64,000 nucleotides of DNA. Origin: Siderastrea radians (taxonomy: Eukaryota; Cnidaria; Anthozoa; Scleractinia; Rhizangiidae). Below, one piece after another: positions 11,958 through 22,764 of this stretch (its first letter is position 1; every line of letters starts with the position of its first letter). The DNA lies in contig OZ024897.1 in the NCBI GenBank assembly GCA_964017195.1, positions 37,481,036-37,545,035 on the forward strand, in the 5' to 3' direction. Under the pieces are notes generated by a model. The model saw only the letters and a program-made list of their open reading frames with translations. It did not search any database and was not told the DNA's origin. A program made the position numbers and the translations under genes.

Positions 11958-14698
11958 GTCACGCCATAGTTGTTGTTTTTTGTTATCTATTTATTTGGAG
12001 TTAACAAATATATGCACTCTCACAGACAACCTTTTCTTTTTTTTTTTTAGAAAATGGGAAGTGGACTCCATTTCCTTTTTATGAGAAGCGGAAAGCAAAT
12101 TTAACTAGTTTCGAATTTCACTCTCCGTTCTTTCAGGAAGCCACTTTAAAAACAAACGCACTGCTTATGTGACAACTACTGTTTTTATGACAGTTTTTAA
12201 ATTCCAGTTGCGATTAGCAAACTATGAGCATAGTGAAATCATAAAATTTTTCCTTGAAATGACATTTCTGGTAAAAAATGATTCCTTGTTTTAGAGACTT
12301 TTTTGTTAGAGTTTAAAAGGAATGCCTGTTATGCTAAATACTCATGGACACCAATTCTAGGAAATAGGTAGGTAAACTGTCCGTCAGGATTTGTAAGAAA
12401 GCTTCTTCCTGTCTTCCGTAACCCTTGAACCCCCGGCATCTTTGTACAAATTCTCCTTACTGGTCTTCATACATTTCATTGAGTACTAATTGGGAGAACT
12501 TGTTTAAAAATCAAGAAAATTCAGTTCTGGTGATCATTTCCTCAATTCTCATCACCTGTATGTGTTATAGTGCATAGGTATGAAGAGGAGAAAATTGATA
12601 CTGATCACTATTTGGGCTCAAAGGGTTAAAAGGTTGCCAAGTTAAAGCCTGCTTAGCCAACTTACATGACTTCACGTTCTCCACGTGGCTTATGGTTAAA
12701 CATTTTATCATTGGTGATCATTTCCCTGATTCTCATGACTTGTATGTTTGATCAAGTAGTAATACTGTAAGGAGAAATAAAATGCTGCTCACTATTGGGG
12801 CGTTAAGGGTAAATATGATTGACACGTCTTGTCACGAAAGCTTTTCTTAGTAAAAATACCCTCATTTACAACTTCCGCTAGCAGATAAGAGATCACTGGA
12901 TCTTAAAATCCTCCAAATATTTGCCAGAGTATTCTCTTGCCACCCTTTTGAATATCGAGAAAATCCTGGGGACGATGTTCTCAACTGCAATGCTAAAATG
13001 AGAATTATTTGTTTCTTTCAGACCCAATATTGGAGTGAGTATGAATGCAGTCAAAAACCGGACACGTGTTCTGATCCGTCAGTTGCCGTGTAAGTTAAAA
13101 TTTGCGACACAACGGACGTTAAGCGTAAGAACTTTTGTAACACGGGAAAAAATCTTTGGCGAGTGTGGGATTAAGGCAACTATCAGGTTCCTGAAACTAT
13201 TAGTCTAACTAATATTCATTGAGTCAGTTTAAAAATTTTAGGAGTTTGGAAATGGTGCATTTGAGAGTATTTTAATTTCGCGATGTTGCAATCATTTCGC
13301 TGACAACAGATTTCGTTACAGTGCTTTGAGATGAAAATTCCCAAAAACTAAAGAACGAACGATAAACAAGGAATTTATTTGTTGAACGATAATGACATTG
13401 TTTCTTAACACAAAAAGTAACCTGCTGTTCCGCCATGTTTTACGTCGGCTAATTTGTACACTGTGTAAACTCAACATGTAAGAACACTTAGGTAAATTTC
13501 CGTATCATACCAGAAGGAAAAAAGTGGAAATGGACGCAGCCTACGGAATAAGGCAATTTTTGCAAGTGGAAATTGCTGCGTCAACTAATTTTTGCGATTC
13601 GCCAAACATACGGTAAAATTGCAGAAATTTGTTGTCGAAATAAATAGTTGCCTTGACGCTGAATACAAACATCATCGATACCATGACATTTGGTATGCTT
13701 GAACTCATGACCAACGGAAGAACCCCCCCCCCCCTCCACCCCCACAACCCTCCTCGCAATTTCTCGTACTTATTGAAACGAATGCTACTGTCGAAATTTT
13801 TATCCCTCTTTTAAGCCTGTACCCAGTTGTTCAAAGCAGAATTGAGCCAACCCAGGATTAGCATCAATTTTGAATTCATTTAAATGGCTAAACGATACGG
13901 ATTCCTGTAAAATCTTTTTTGTCCTACATTTGTCCTGCATTTTGCTGTAATTAAAGGCTCTTTTAAATAAAAGAAACAGGGAACTTGCTAAAATTTCAAT
14001 TCGGCCCAGGTTAGCGTTAACCAGCTTTCGAACAACCGGGCCCAGAGCTAGGACTCTACTTTCTACTCTACTACTACTCTTATTATGATATAACAATAGC
14101 AGCCTTAGACAGTATCATCACGTCATGTCTCATTTGGTAAAAGCGTATCTGGCCCGCCATCCCTACAGATTGTTATATCCAAATGAAGTTATTTCAGGAT
14201 CAGATCCAGACTTTTAATGGGGTTGTGGAGGGGGGGGAGGGATAAAAAAGGAAGGGGGGGACAGAGTGAAGAAAGGGAATTTGGATTCCTTCATAGAGCC
14301 GCTAGGCGTTTCCCATAGACACCGCCACAAAACCACAAGTCAGTACTGATGCGACATGTGGTAAAATGTTACAACCTAGCGATCATGTTTTGCATATTTT
14401 GCAGTAAGCGGTAGTTAAGAGGAGACGCTGTTAGTTTTACCAATTCTGGCTCGCGGGTAAGTAAATCCGACTCATCACGTGACGAGCTTCTGGTGTAACC
14501 AGTCATGACTTGACGACCGTCAGGATCCGGTTGCGTGTTTTCCCGCGAAAGGAACCGGTTGACAAGTACCTCTTTTGCTTCCCATTTTTGCGACCGTTTT
14601 TCAATAGTTCACGGCGGTAAAACGCTGGACGTGTGCGCAGTTCCCAGCTTTAGGCCATTTTCGAGTTGTCTTGTACCACTTTTTGAAAGCGAGTATTG
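11958..14698. other. Upstream/intergenic region, no gene seen
   Basis: Presumed promoter region of the minus-strand beta-helix gene followed by A+T-rich DNA without convincing frames. Includes a poly-C tract near 13722-13735 and a G-rich tract near 14224-14260. Confidence 0.4.
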
Positions 14699-14774
14699 GC
14701 GCACAGCCTTTCATATGAAAATGAGTTTCATTCACATGCAGATAAAACTCATTTTCACATGAAAGGTTGTGCAC
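14699..14774. repeat. Short inverted-repeat element
   Basis: Arms GCACAGCCTTTCATATGA and TCACATGAAAGGTTGTGC flank AAATGAGTTT/AAACTCATTT, giving a near-perfect 30-bp stem with a 15-bp loop. Confidence 0.55.
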
Positions 14775-14883
14775 TTGGTCTCACTTTGAAAAAGAGGCAC
14801 AATTGGCCTATTTTGCCTATTATTCCCCACTTTCAAACCAAAACTAAAACTTTTTAGGTTGAGAATCCACTCAAAAGAATTAA

Positions 14884-15394
14884 AGTGCTACTATGATCAA
14901 AAAATCACTTTTATTTTTTCTTCGGATTTCGAAACTATGTTTATTAAACACTCCCCAAGCGAAATTATAAGCCTTAATTTTGAGAAGAAGACCGTTAATT
15001 TAAACTGCAATTTTCCGTTTTAATGGTCCGCCATTATTACACCAGAAAGGATACAATGACGTCATACACTCACGAGATGTAGAATGCAGTGTGTGTGAAA
15101 GTGCCTTATTTAGTATGCAGCACGGGAGTTTTGAGCTTTCACACTCTCAAACTAGTGTTTTGCATAATTTGTAAGCCGCGTTCACACACTACATTTTACA
15201 GCTCTTGAGTGTATGACATCATTGTATCCTTTCTGGTGTAATAATGGCGGACCATTAAAACGGAAAATTGCAGTTTAAATTAACGGTCTTCTTCTCAAAA
15301 TTAACGCTTATAATTTCGCTTGGGGAGTGTTTAACAAACATAGTTTCGAAATCCGAAGAAAAAATAAAAGTGATTTTTTGATCATAGTAGCACT
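14884..15394. mobile_element. 511-bp foldback MITE with TTAA target site
   Basis: Ends AGTGCTACTATGATC and its reverse complement GATCATAGTAGCACT are flanked on both sides by TTAA (14880-14883 and 15395-15398). Arms of about 200 bp are nearly identical inverted copies. TTAA target plus long inverted arms suits piggyBac- or Kolobok-type non-autonomous elements; no coding sequence inside. Confidence 0.75.
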
Positions 15395-15870
15395 TTAACT
15401 GTCAAACACGGTTATCGGCGTGAAATTGGTTTGTCGGGGCGATTGTTTCCTTATTTTTAGACGACCTTCACGCCCGTAAACGTTTGTAGTGATACAACTT
15501 TCAAGGGCTCTGGGAACCGGAAGTGACGTTACCTTTTGCGTTTTGCCGCTGTAAAGCAGGAAGCGGAGTAAGGGGTGGACGTAACGTTAGGCTTTTTCAG
15601 AGCCTTGAAAGTTGAATCAGTTTGAGGAGGCTGATCTGGATTTTTCCGAGGCACACCATCCCAACTTTGAACGGCTTATACTTTACTGCCTGAGCTCGGT
15701 GGTGCAAGCTGCTTTACATATTTACTAGAGACTGAATGAACTTAACAAAAAAGTAGGTTTGATTGACATCGGTGTTACCATAGCAACGGAACGATGACGT
15801 CATGATTTTTGTACATCAGCAATTTTCTCCACATCTAGACCTAAACTTTTAAAACGATCCATTGTCTCTT

Positions 15871-16570
15871 ATAGCCTATGCGTAGATCTTCAAGACTGCA
15901 AAGTCTGAAAAAATTCTATGAGAGCGTTTTCCAAAAAAATCGGGTTGAATATTTTCTAGTTAAAAAATTACAGATTTATGTTATTTTCTATTGTTTCATC
16001 GGTACCAGTGTTTTCCTGACAGATTGAAACAATTTTTTACCATATGTCGTAGCTTTAGCATACAGCTACTTTTCCTGAAGGTTCTATCCGGGTTGCTTCC
16101 CTCGATTTCAAATGATGTAATCAGAAGTAATGTCTTAAATATGCTCATTTTACCTTGAGAAGTAACGTCTTTGTTACGGAAGCGTTTATTCAAAAACTAG
16201 TCGATGAATTTTTTGTTAAATCTTGTGATCTCAAGATTAGCATGTATTGCACCATCTCTGTAAATTTCACGCGCACTGAATCATTTTAAGGACACGAAAT
16301 ACAAATAAAAGTATAGGAGACTTTTGCACTCGTCTCCAAATTTTCATTGCCGCATCATTTGTTGACAGCCAGTTTATCTCAGGAGTTTCTCTTTTGTCTA
16401 TATTCTACATATTTGTGTGCTTTGGAATCAACAAGTTTACCATGCCTGCTTGCTACGCTTCGCTGGTACCGAAGGGATCGTGAAAATTTTGTTCTTAGTA
16501 CAAGGACAATAAACAAAAGGCTCTGGTCACGCATATGTAACGCGTTTGATTGAATCTAGCTCTGACTTGA
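15871..16570 (+). repeat. Left terminal inverted repeat of MULE
   Basis: Starts ATAGCCTATGCGTAG. The segment 15871-16366 is repeated inverted at 38168-38641, and the inner part 16463-16570 is repeated inverted at about 36665-36776. Long TIRs of several hundred bp are typical of Mutator-like elements. I could not see a 9-bp target duplication next to the outer ends, so the ends or the duplication may have decayed. About 95 bp (16367-16462) are present here but replaced by a palindromic insert in the right copy. Confidence 0.7.
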
Positions 16571-18565
16571 ATATGGTCAAACCAAGCAATCAGCGCAAAA
16601 GGAAGGCTGCTGTTCTTTTAGAAAACGCAGTCTATGGAAAAAGGGTCAAAGAGTGTGGAGACGAAGTCGAAGTAATTTGTCTAATTTAATTTAATAGGTT
16701 TTATTCGTTAGAAGTTACGTTTCTAATTGGAAACATGCAACATTAATATTCCTTAATTAATATAATTAAGATAAAAATATTCGCACTTAGGACCATGCAG
16801 CGGTTGAAGTTCAAGGCGAAAACTCTCAGGATAATGTACATAATGGAGATGCTAAATGCCAAGATGAAAGCAACATGCTTGACACGCGCTCATCAGTCAC
16901 TATGACCAGATCCAGAAATCGAAGGTCCTTACGATAGGAGCAGGCCCGGTCCATGCGAGGTAAACGCTGGAATGAAGAGCGCGAAAGCGAGAGGGATGTG
17001 TCGCGAGGAGAAGATCAAACACATGGGGAAAGGATGCTGCGGTCAAGTGCATTGTACAAAAAAGTTAACAACGTCAACCAGTCTTATGTTATCAACTTGT
17101 CAGTTTTAAATGATGCTTTGCAAAAATGCACTCACTGTGAAAGTCTGTGATATGGGTCCGCTAGACATGAGTAACATTTCAAAGGATGTCCGAGTAGAGG
17201 GGATGTGTCCAGTACTGAATATTTTGTGTGTTCATTGTAAAAACGTGAACGTTATCCGGACGTCTAAATATCACAGAACCGGAAAACGTGGCCCACCGAC
17301 CTATGACACAAATTCACGAGCTGGTATCGGAGCCCTTCATTCAGGAATTGGCCACACCCACTTCGCAGGTTTGTTGGGGACGTTAGGCCTTCCTGCTCTA
17401 GCTGTAAGTTCTTACAAGACGAGAGAAAGAGAAGCCGATTGTGCGATAGAGAAAGTGGCTAAAAGAAGTTGCCATCGTTATGAGGACGAGGAAAGGTTAC
17501 GATCAATTGTGGAAAGCCAACACACTAACGATCTAGTAAAAATTGGTGTTTCCTACGCTATGGGGTGGCGTAAGAGGTGTCGGTCCCAAGATTCGTCCTC
17601 TGGCATGGGATCAGCAGTGGGTTTGAAAGCTGGAAAAGTTGTCAGCTTTGCAACTAGAAACACTATGTGTTGAGGATGTCAACAAGCAAGTTGAGAAAAC
17701 CGGGAACTAAGGTCTCACGACTGCAGACGCAATCACGAAGGTTCGTCAAAGAGTATGGAGCTAATGTTGCTGTTCAGCTCTTCATTGAGGCCGTCCAACA
17801 CCGGGTAACCTACTCCACCTACGTTGGAGACGATGACACCACCACAGAAAGTCGATTAAAGGCACTAGTCAACTATGACATCGAAAAGTGGTCGGAAATA
17901 AATCATGCCTGTCACACCTTAGGTTCACGCCTTTATTCAGCCAAAAAGGTGAATGGTTTAACCCCGGCAGTTATTGGCTACATCCAGAAGTGTTTCACAT
18001 ATTGCATAAAGCAAAATAAAGGGCAATCTTCCTCTCTGTTAGAAGGTCTATCTGTTATAGTCCCGCACGCATTCGGGGATCACAGTAAGTGCAAGGACTC
18101 GTGGTGCAAATATAGTGGTGATCCAGAGAACTACCGCCACAATGACCTGCCGGGAGGAAAAGATCTTAAGGGAGATGATCTGCGAGCTTGTATTGAAGAC
18201 GCGCTACTCAGCCGTTTCTCAATGAAAAAGCTGCTCAGAAGATGGCCCCAGTAGGTTCCTCTCAGCGAAATGAGTGTGTAAACAGCATAGTCGGATCAAA
18301 GGCGCCAAAAATAAGGTATTATGGCGGGTCTGAAAGCAGCGATTTTCGGGCCGCAGCCGGTGTAGCTCAGTTTCATGAAGGCTATGAATACATCATCCAA
18401 GCAACTGAAGAAATGGGCTTAGCTGCTAGTTGTACCACTGCGAAGTACGTCCATAGTATGGACAACAAGAGAAAAAAAGACAGCCACAGAAAGTCAAGCA
18501 AGACATATAAGAAAGCACGCCGACAATTGAGAAAGAACAGAACGCAGAAAACAAGAGTGTTAGAT

Positions 18566-18647
18566 TCACACGAGGGTGTAACGTATGAAAGTGGGATCGG
18601 GCTTATCCAAACAACAGAAGATAGCGCGAGAGTCACACGAGGGTGTA
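18566..18647 (+). repeat. 68-bp tandem duplication at the Polinton target site
   Basis: TCACACGAGGGTGTAACG-type sequence at 18565 recurs at 18633, a 68-bp period. The second copy is cut by the Polinton after GGTGTA and resumes at 34871, running to about GCGCG at 34923. Because 68 is not a multiple of three, the duplication itself shifts the transposase frame. Confidence 0.7.
18642..18647. repeat. Polinton target-site duplication, left copy
   Basis: GGTGTA directly before the element's first base; the same hexamer follows the last base at 34871-34876. Six-base duplications are the hallmark of Polinton integration. Confidence 0.9.
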
Positions 18648-19032
18648 AGTAGTATGGTAATTGAGGGTATGAGGCCACCCGTCTGAATTTATGATTAATT
18701 TCCGTCAAATTTATAAAAAATTTTTAACCAATTTTTCCAATTTTCAGAAAAATTTTTCAAGCCACCCGTCAAATTTCTACAAAATTTTCCACCAATTTTC
18801 AGAAAAATCTTTCAGACCATCAGTCAAATTTCCTGTCAAATTTCCTGTCAAATTTTTTCAGTCAAACAAAAATTTACCACCAGTTTTTTTTAAATTTGAC
18901 TGAAAAAACCCCCAGTCAAATTTTTACCGTTTTATATCCAAAAGATTTCACTATTTTCGAAACCATATGCATAACTTGTCACGCCATTTTCATGAATATA
19001 TCTTTTATCGTCAAAGCAGCTGAGCGATATTT
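18648..19032 (+). repeat. Polinton left TIR (385 bp)
   Basis: Reverse complement of 34486-34870 as far as I can compare. It is rich in short repeated blocks of the kind GTCAAATTT and TTTTCAGAAAAAT. The inner end carries an antisense copy of the last 33 codons of the polymerase gene, because the right TIR overlaps that gene's 3' end. Confidence 0.9.
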
Positions 19033-19056
19033 AAAAGAAATAAGAAATAATGAAAA

Positions 19057-19674
19057 ATGTATAACCTTGTTTACCCATTTTTCCTAGACTGTTGTCAATA
19101 TGCTGATAATGTTTTTTGGGGAGATATTTTTTTTAATCTTGCATTTGGAATACCACCCCTTGGAACTTATATTTCCCAAGATTTTTTATGTTGTAGTCTT
19201 AATCAAAAAGAGTTCATTTACGGAATAGAAGAAAAAGATAGTGAAACTTTATATAAAGAAGTTTATTCATTGTTAAGAAATCGTTTGGGTGTTTTTTCCC
19301 ATCAAGACAAAGTAGGAAAGATAAATGATATTGAAAATTTGAATGATATCAAGAAAAAAACAAAAGAGACCTTTATTGAACTTTATGTATCCAAAATGAG
19401 AACCAATTACTCTCTGTCAATAAAACAGGCACGCCATCTTTTGTCTACCATTTTAATTGCAATGGTATTCAAGGTAATCACGGCTAAAGATATTGATTAC
19501 AGTAATGGTCGTATAAACAAAATTAATGGGATTAATTTTTCGAAAAACCAAGTAATAATAACGCAAAACTTATGGAATATAAATTTAAGTTCCGCATCAT
19601 GTATTTTTGTTGATAAAAAATGCATGGCCAACAATTGGGAAAAATATTTAGAAAAGTTACGTAAAATTACATGA
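19057..19674 (+). CDS. Polinton hypothetical protein, 205 aa
   Basis: First gene inside the left TIR, transcribed rightward, start ATG 25 bp after the TIR. Rich in Ile/Asn/Lys with a Cys-containing N-terminal third (CCQYADNVFWGD, then GIPPLGTYIS, then FLCCSL) and a helical, basic C-terminal half. No catalytic motif recognised. It converges on the gene at 19915, with two copies of a 16-bp palindrome between them. A terminal position opposite PolB suggests an accessory or early role, but that is inference only. Confidence 0.75.
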   Translation: MYNLVYPFFLDCCQYADNVFWGDIFFNLAFGIPPLGTYISQDFLCCSLNQKEFIYGIEEKDSETLYKEVYSLLRNRLGVFSHQDKVGKINDIENLNDIKKKTKETFIELYVSKMRTNYSLSIKQARHLLSTILIAMVFKVITAKDIDYSNGRINKINGINFSKNQVIITQNLWNINLSSASCIFVDKKCMANNWEKYLEKLRKIT

Positions 19675-19737
19675 GTTTCATTATTTTGCCTATAATGAAA
19701 CTTATATATTCAAGTCATTAAGCCATTTCAATTATCC

Positions 19738-19753
19738 GTCTAACGCGTTAGAC
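19738..19753. promoter_or_regulatory. Palindrome GTCTAACGCGTTAGAC, copy 1
   Basis: Perfect 16-bp dyad in the intergenic space between two convergent Polinton genes; repeated exactly at 19856. Neighbouring bases (CAATTxTCC before, AGTT after) are shared too. Could be a protein-binding site or a hairpin for 3'-end formation. Confidence 0.6.
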
Positions 19754-19855
19754 AGTTCTTTTGTCTTGAAAACCGCAGGGACTTTCCCGAGGAAATGAGT
19801 CATCAAATTGTCACGCAATATTAAATGAACTTGTATTTGAAGTTTTCAATTGTCC

Positions 19856-19871
19856 GTCTAACGCGTTAGAC
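19856..19871. promoter_or_regulatory. Palindrome GTCTAACGCGTTAGAC, copy 2
   Basis: Same dyad as at 19738-19753 with the same short flanks, 118 bp further on and 44 bp from the stop end of the minus-strand gene 19915-20406. Confidence 0.6.
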
Positions 19872-19914
19872 AGTTTTTTGGTTTTGAAGTTTGCAGTGAA
19901 CGGAAAAATGAGAT

Positions 19915-20406
19915 CTATTCTTGGATGAATACCTTGTTGTATTTCTTTTCAAATTTGTCAGTTAATGGACACATATCAATGATTATGTCATCTATAACTT
20001 TAACATAATCAAGGAATCCTTTTTCATCATACTTCACTCCTCTCATAAAGGACCGTAAATCATTTAAAACCTTTTCATATGAAGTGTATGCAAATTTACA
20101 CATCTCAATCTTCCTTTTAAAATTTTTGATTTCTGAATATGTTTTAAGCAATAGACCAGAACCAGATATTGTTCCGAGAACAATAGGGTTTAGCGTTACA
20201 CCGCCAACTACTGTTCCCGTAACTACCAACAAAGTGGATCCAATATTACAAACAAGTTCTGCCTTTTTGAAGTATTTAAAGGCCATTTTTGCAAGCCAGT
20301 ATTTCTTATGATAAAATTTGTATAATGCTTTCAACTCAGATATTTGTTTTTCCGTTAATTTTTCAGAAACATGGTTCCAATTGAATATGCTTTCACGTCT
20401 ACCCAT
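19915..20406 (-). CDS. Polinton small membrane protein, 163 aa
   Basis: Helical protein with a polar N-terminal stretch (LTEKQISELKALYKFYHKKY) and a central pair of hydrophobic segments (about 53-88, CNIGSTLLVVTGTVVGGVTL and PIVLGTISGSGLLL). A C-terminal helical region contains two Cys. Overall it resembles two-span helical membrane proteins; no named family is claimed. It lies 16 bp downstream of the fibre gene on the same strand, so the two are probably co-transcribed. Confidence 0.75.
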   Translation of the reverse strand: MGRRESIFNWNHVSEKLTEKQISELKALYKFYHKKYWLAKMAFKYFKKAELVCNIGSTLLVVTGTVVGGVTLNPIVLGTISGSGLLLKTYSEIKNFKRKIEMCKFAYTSYEKVLNDLRSFMRGVKYDEKGFLDYVKVIDDIIIDMCPLTDKFEKKYNKVFIQE

Positions 20407-20422
20407 TTACATATATATTATA

Positions 20423-22108
20423 TTAAACTTTTGAGTATTCCATTAATAATAAGAATTCTTCTCCTGATGGAAGTAAAGTATTCATTTCCACAATTATATA
20501 ACTAAGCGACACATCTAAATTGATATTTATTTTTTGTAATTGGGTTGAATTATTTGAAGAGAACAATTGTATTGAATCATTTGAATTTAGAGTGTGTTTT
20601 TTAATTTTCAAATTAACAAGTGGATATTTATTTTTGCGTTTGAGATAGAAAACTGTTATATTCATTATTTGAACATCATTTAAAAAGAGTATTTTATCCA
20701 AACCATTTAATAAAAATGCGTATCCATTTTTCGTATTTAAATACCCGTTTATGTAATGAATTGAACCACTCAAATGATGACCGTTTAAAGACAAATCTGT
20801 TTCCATCACCATCTTACCATTCTCAATAGCAAAAGCGGTGTCATAGACACTTGGGTCAACGTTTGAAATCGTTTCTTTCACACCATAAACAATAAGATGC
20901 CCAATTGTTAAAAGTGATGGAAAAGTAACTGTACCGTTTAGATTGATATAAATAAATTGCGGAGGTGAGCTACCCCATCGGTGAAAATTAACAACTGTTT
21001 TAGTATAGTTTTCGAATGTCTTCGTTGCATAATTAGAAATTGAAATCGTAGTGCCTTGCACTGTCACACTCAACTCATTCATTTCCGGCGGAAACCATTC
21101 AACTATGAAAGTATAGTATCCAACAGGAAGTTTATAAAGGTTAAAACCAAGGCGTGACTGGTACTGGTTGGGTGAGCTTTTTTGAAACAGGAGTTTAAGT
21201 TGGTAAGCTTTTTTATTGATTTGATGTGGAGATTTGGAAAAATCAACAATACCCAAAACCTGAATATTTGATTCACTTGAAGATTCATCGTCGTTTTCCA
21301 TCAAGTATCTGAAGGCGTCTTTTTTTTGCCCCGAATTAATAATCTGAGATTCATGAATTTTTTGAGTGACAAGATTTCTCAAACCTGTTATTTCATTTTC
21401 CATTAACTCAACATTGACCGCCGATTTCGAATTTTTTGAATCGGTCTGTAAGTTAACAATTTTATTGTTATTTAAATTCAAGTCTCCCGACATACTTGTT
21501 GTACCATCAAGTTTGAGATAATTTTTTTGTGAGTTAGTGATATATTCTACAGTAGCAACGTCTTTTTGGTTTACTGGAAATTTAACATTGGTAATCGCAT
21601 TATTTTTCATATCAATTTTGGCTCCTTTATCTAATTTTTTCGCAAGCTGATTATCAACATATTTTTTATTTACTCCATGGTCTGAATTAACTGGGTCTTT
21701 GATATTTGTTATGAAATGGTTGTTCATGTCTAAAGGTTGTAGCATAGAACCGCCTTCTTTTTTACTCAAGAATATATTCCGGGCTGTATTATAAGAGATG
21801 GCTTTATTCGTGTTTCCATGAATTGGGTACGGCTGTGGTTGTAAAATTAGGTCTCCGTTCATAGTTGCTCCTGTATTTTTCACAAACAGAGATGTATCCG
21901 AACTTGGAATCTTAGCTATTTCACCATCTAACTGGCTTTTTGTAACCACATCATTATTATTGGTTCCTTGCTTTACATTCACTAATTTTTTGTTTTGCAT
22001 ATCATAGTCATTATTAGAATCTAATTTGAACCCAATACCAGGCAAACCTCTGAGGCCCCTAGAATTTATAAAATGATTAAAATTCAATACTCCATTGTAA
22101 AAACTCAT
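20423..22108 (-). CDS. Polinton fibre protein, tail-fibre-like, 561 aa
   Basis: The N-terminus has a short collagen-like stretch (GLRGLPGIG, also a possible adenain site LPGI|G). Then at least four repeats of the type DMxNxxIxNVKxPxxxxDVVTKxxLD with MNGDLxLxxN follow (about 34-225). These are the layout of trimeric phage tail-fibre shafts. A short helical segment (about 230-275) precedes a beta-rich C-terminal half (about 285-561), where jelly-roll or sandwich receptor-binding heads usually sit. Placed with the packaging ATPase on the minus strand. Role as vertex fibre for host attachment is inferred from architecture. Confidence 0.75.
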   Translation of the reverse strand: MSFYNGVLNFNHFINSRGLRGLPGIGFKLDSNNDYDMQNKKLVNVKQGTNNNDVVTKSQLDGEIAKIPSSDTSLFVKNTGATMNGDLILQPQPYPIHGNTNKAISYNTARNIFLSKKEGGSMLQPLDMNNHFITNIKDPVNSDHGVNKKYVDNQLAKKLDKGAKIDMKNNAITNVKFPVNQKDVATVEYITNSQKNYLKLDGTTSMSGDLNLNNNKIVNLQTDSKNSKSAVNVELMENEITGLRNLVTQKIHESQIINSGQKKDAFRYLMENDDESSSESNIQVLGIVDFSKSPHQINKKAYQLKLLFQKSSPNQYQSRLGFNLYKLPVGYYTFIVEWFPPEMNELSVTVQGTTISISNYATKTFENYTKTVVNFHRWGSSPPQFIYINLNGTVTFPSLLTIGHLIVYGVKETISNVDPSVYDTAFAIENGKMVMETDLSLNGHHLSGSIHYINGYLNTKNGYAFLLNGLDKILFLNDVQIMNITVFYLKRKNKYPLVNLKIKKHTLNSNDSIQLFSSNNSTQLQKININLDVSLSYIIVEMNTLLPSGEEFLLLMEYSKV

Positions 22109-22119
22109 TTATTAACTAT

Positions 22120-22764
22120 TCAGATTATTTCAGTAAAATTTTTTGCATTGAATTTTCGTGGCTTATCAACATATAAAAAAGTATATGGCTCATTTGTTGC
22201 TGATAGGTAGTCGTCTTTCTTAACATTCAATTCTTGACATATTCTTCTCTGTTCATTCTTGCTTGGAAAATCGAAAATGCAGTGATGCGAACAGTTTAAT
22301 CGGATGGTTTTGTCTGTATTGTAAAAAGACTGAGACAGATAGATACAGCTGCAATTTTTATTTCGGGAGTTTGTAAAATAGTTTCGTATTTCTTGGTTAT
22401 TTTTGGTTCCAGTGTTCAGGTAATCATCGAAAATGATTAACTTTTGGTTTCCATCATCAATCTCAGGTAAAGGAATTATCTCACCGTTGCTAGCTTCAAT
22501 GATATTATAACCATATTTTTTCGAAAGAGGTTCGAATTTTTTCATCAAATATTGATACTTGTTTTGCTGTAAGTTTTTGGCATATAGATAGATTTTGTCA
22601 AAAAATAACAAGGGTTTGCTTATCATGTGGAGCAAAAGATTGGTTTTACCACTTCCACTCGGGGCGCAAATTAACATTCTGAAGCATCTGTCGGGCATAT
22701 AAGGATATAATTGAGTGAAATTACTGTCTTCATCACCTTTTACATCATAGTTTGGTATTTCCAT
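22120..22764 (-). CDS. Polinton packaging ATPase (A32/FtsK-HerA type), 214 aa
   Basis: Walker A APSGSGKTN at about residues 34-42 after the RMLICAPSGSG strand, and Walker B KLIIFDDYL at about 107-115. They are followed by an RNKNCSCIYLSQS segment that matches the sensor/Gln region of A32-like genome-packaging ATPases. Its length suits the short Polinton versions. The enzyme would pump DNA into the capsid using ATP. Start ATG at 22764 faces the divergent intergenic region. A few bases separate its stop from the fibre start, giving an ATPase-fibre-membrane-protein leftward unit. Confidence 0.93.
   Translation of the reverse strand: MEIPNYDVKGDEDSNFTQLYPYMPDRCFRMLICAPSGSGKTNLLLHMISKPLLFFDKIYLYAKNLQQNKYQYLMKKFEPLSKKYGYNIIEASNGEIIPLPEIDDGNQKLIIFDDYLNTGTKNNQEIRNYFTNSRNKNCSCIYLSQSFYNTDKTIRLNCSHHCIFDFPSKNEQRRICQELNVKKDDYLSATNEPYTFLYVDKPRKFNAKNFTEII

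Larger units (their letters stand above)
16573..18647 (+). pseudogene. MULE transposase (Mutator-like domain), 5' part, disrupted
   Basis: ATG at 16573 opens a basic peptide (MVKPSNQRKRKAAVLLENAV) followed by a probable intron. Coding similarity then runs through three frames: 17110-17670, 17715-18235, then 18235-18650. Patterns fit the Mutator-like transposase domain common in animal repeats. These are CxxC-type fingers, RAGIGALHSGIGHTHFAGLL, SYAMGWRKR, HDCRRNHEGSSKSME, YVGDDDTTTESRLK, and NEC.NS.VGSKAPKIRYYGGSES. In-frame stops near 17671 and frame changes near 17757 and 18235 kill the gene. The Polinton begins at 18648 inside it. Original function: cut-and-paste transposition. Confidence 0.75.

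Noticed and set aside
15862..15870. Nine-base MULE target duplication
   Set aside because: TTGTCTCTT on the left does not match the bases after 38641 on the right.
18691..18903. Open frame inside the Polinton TIR
   Set aside because: Low-complexity repeats of FPVKF type, mirrored at 34615-34827; a by-product of the TIR repeats.
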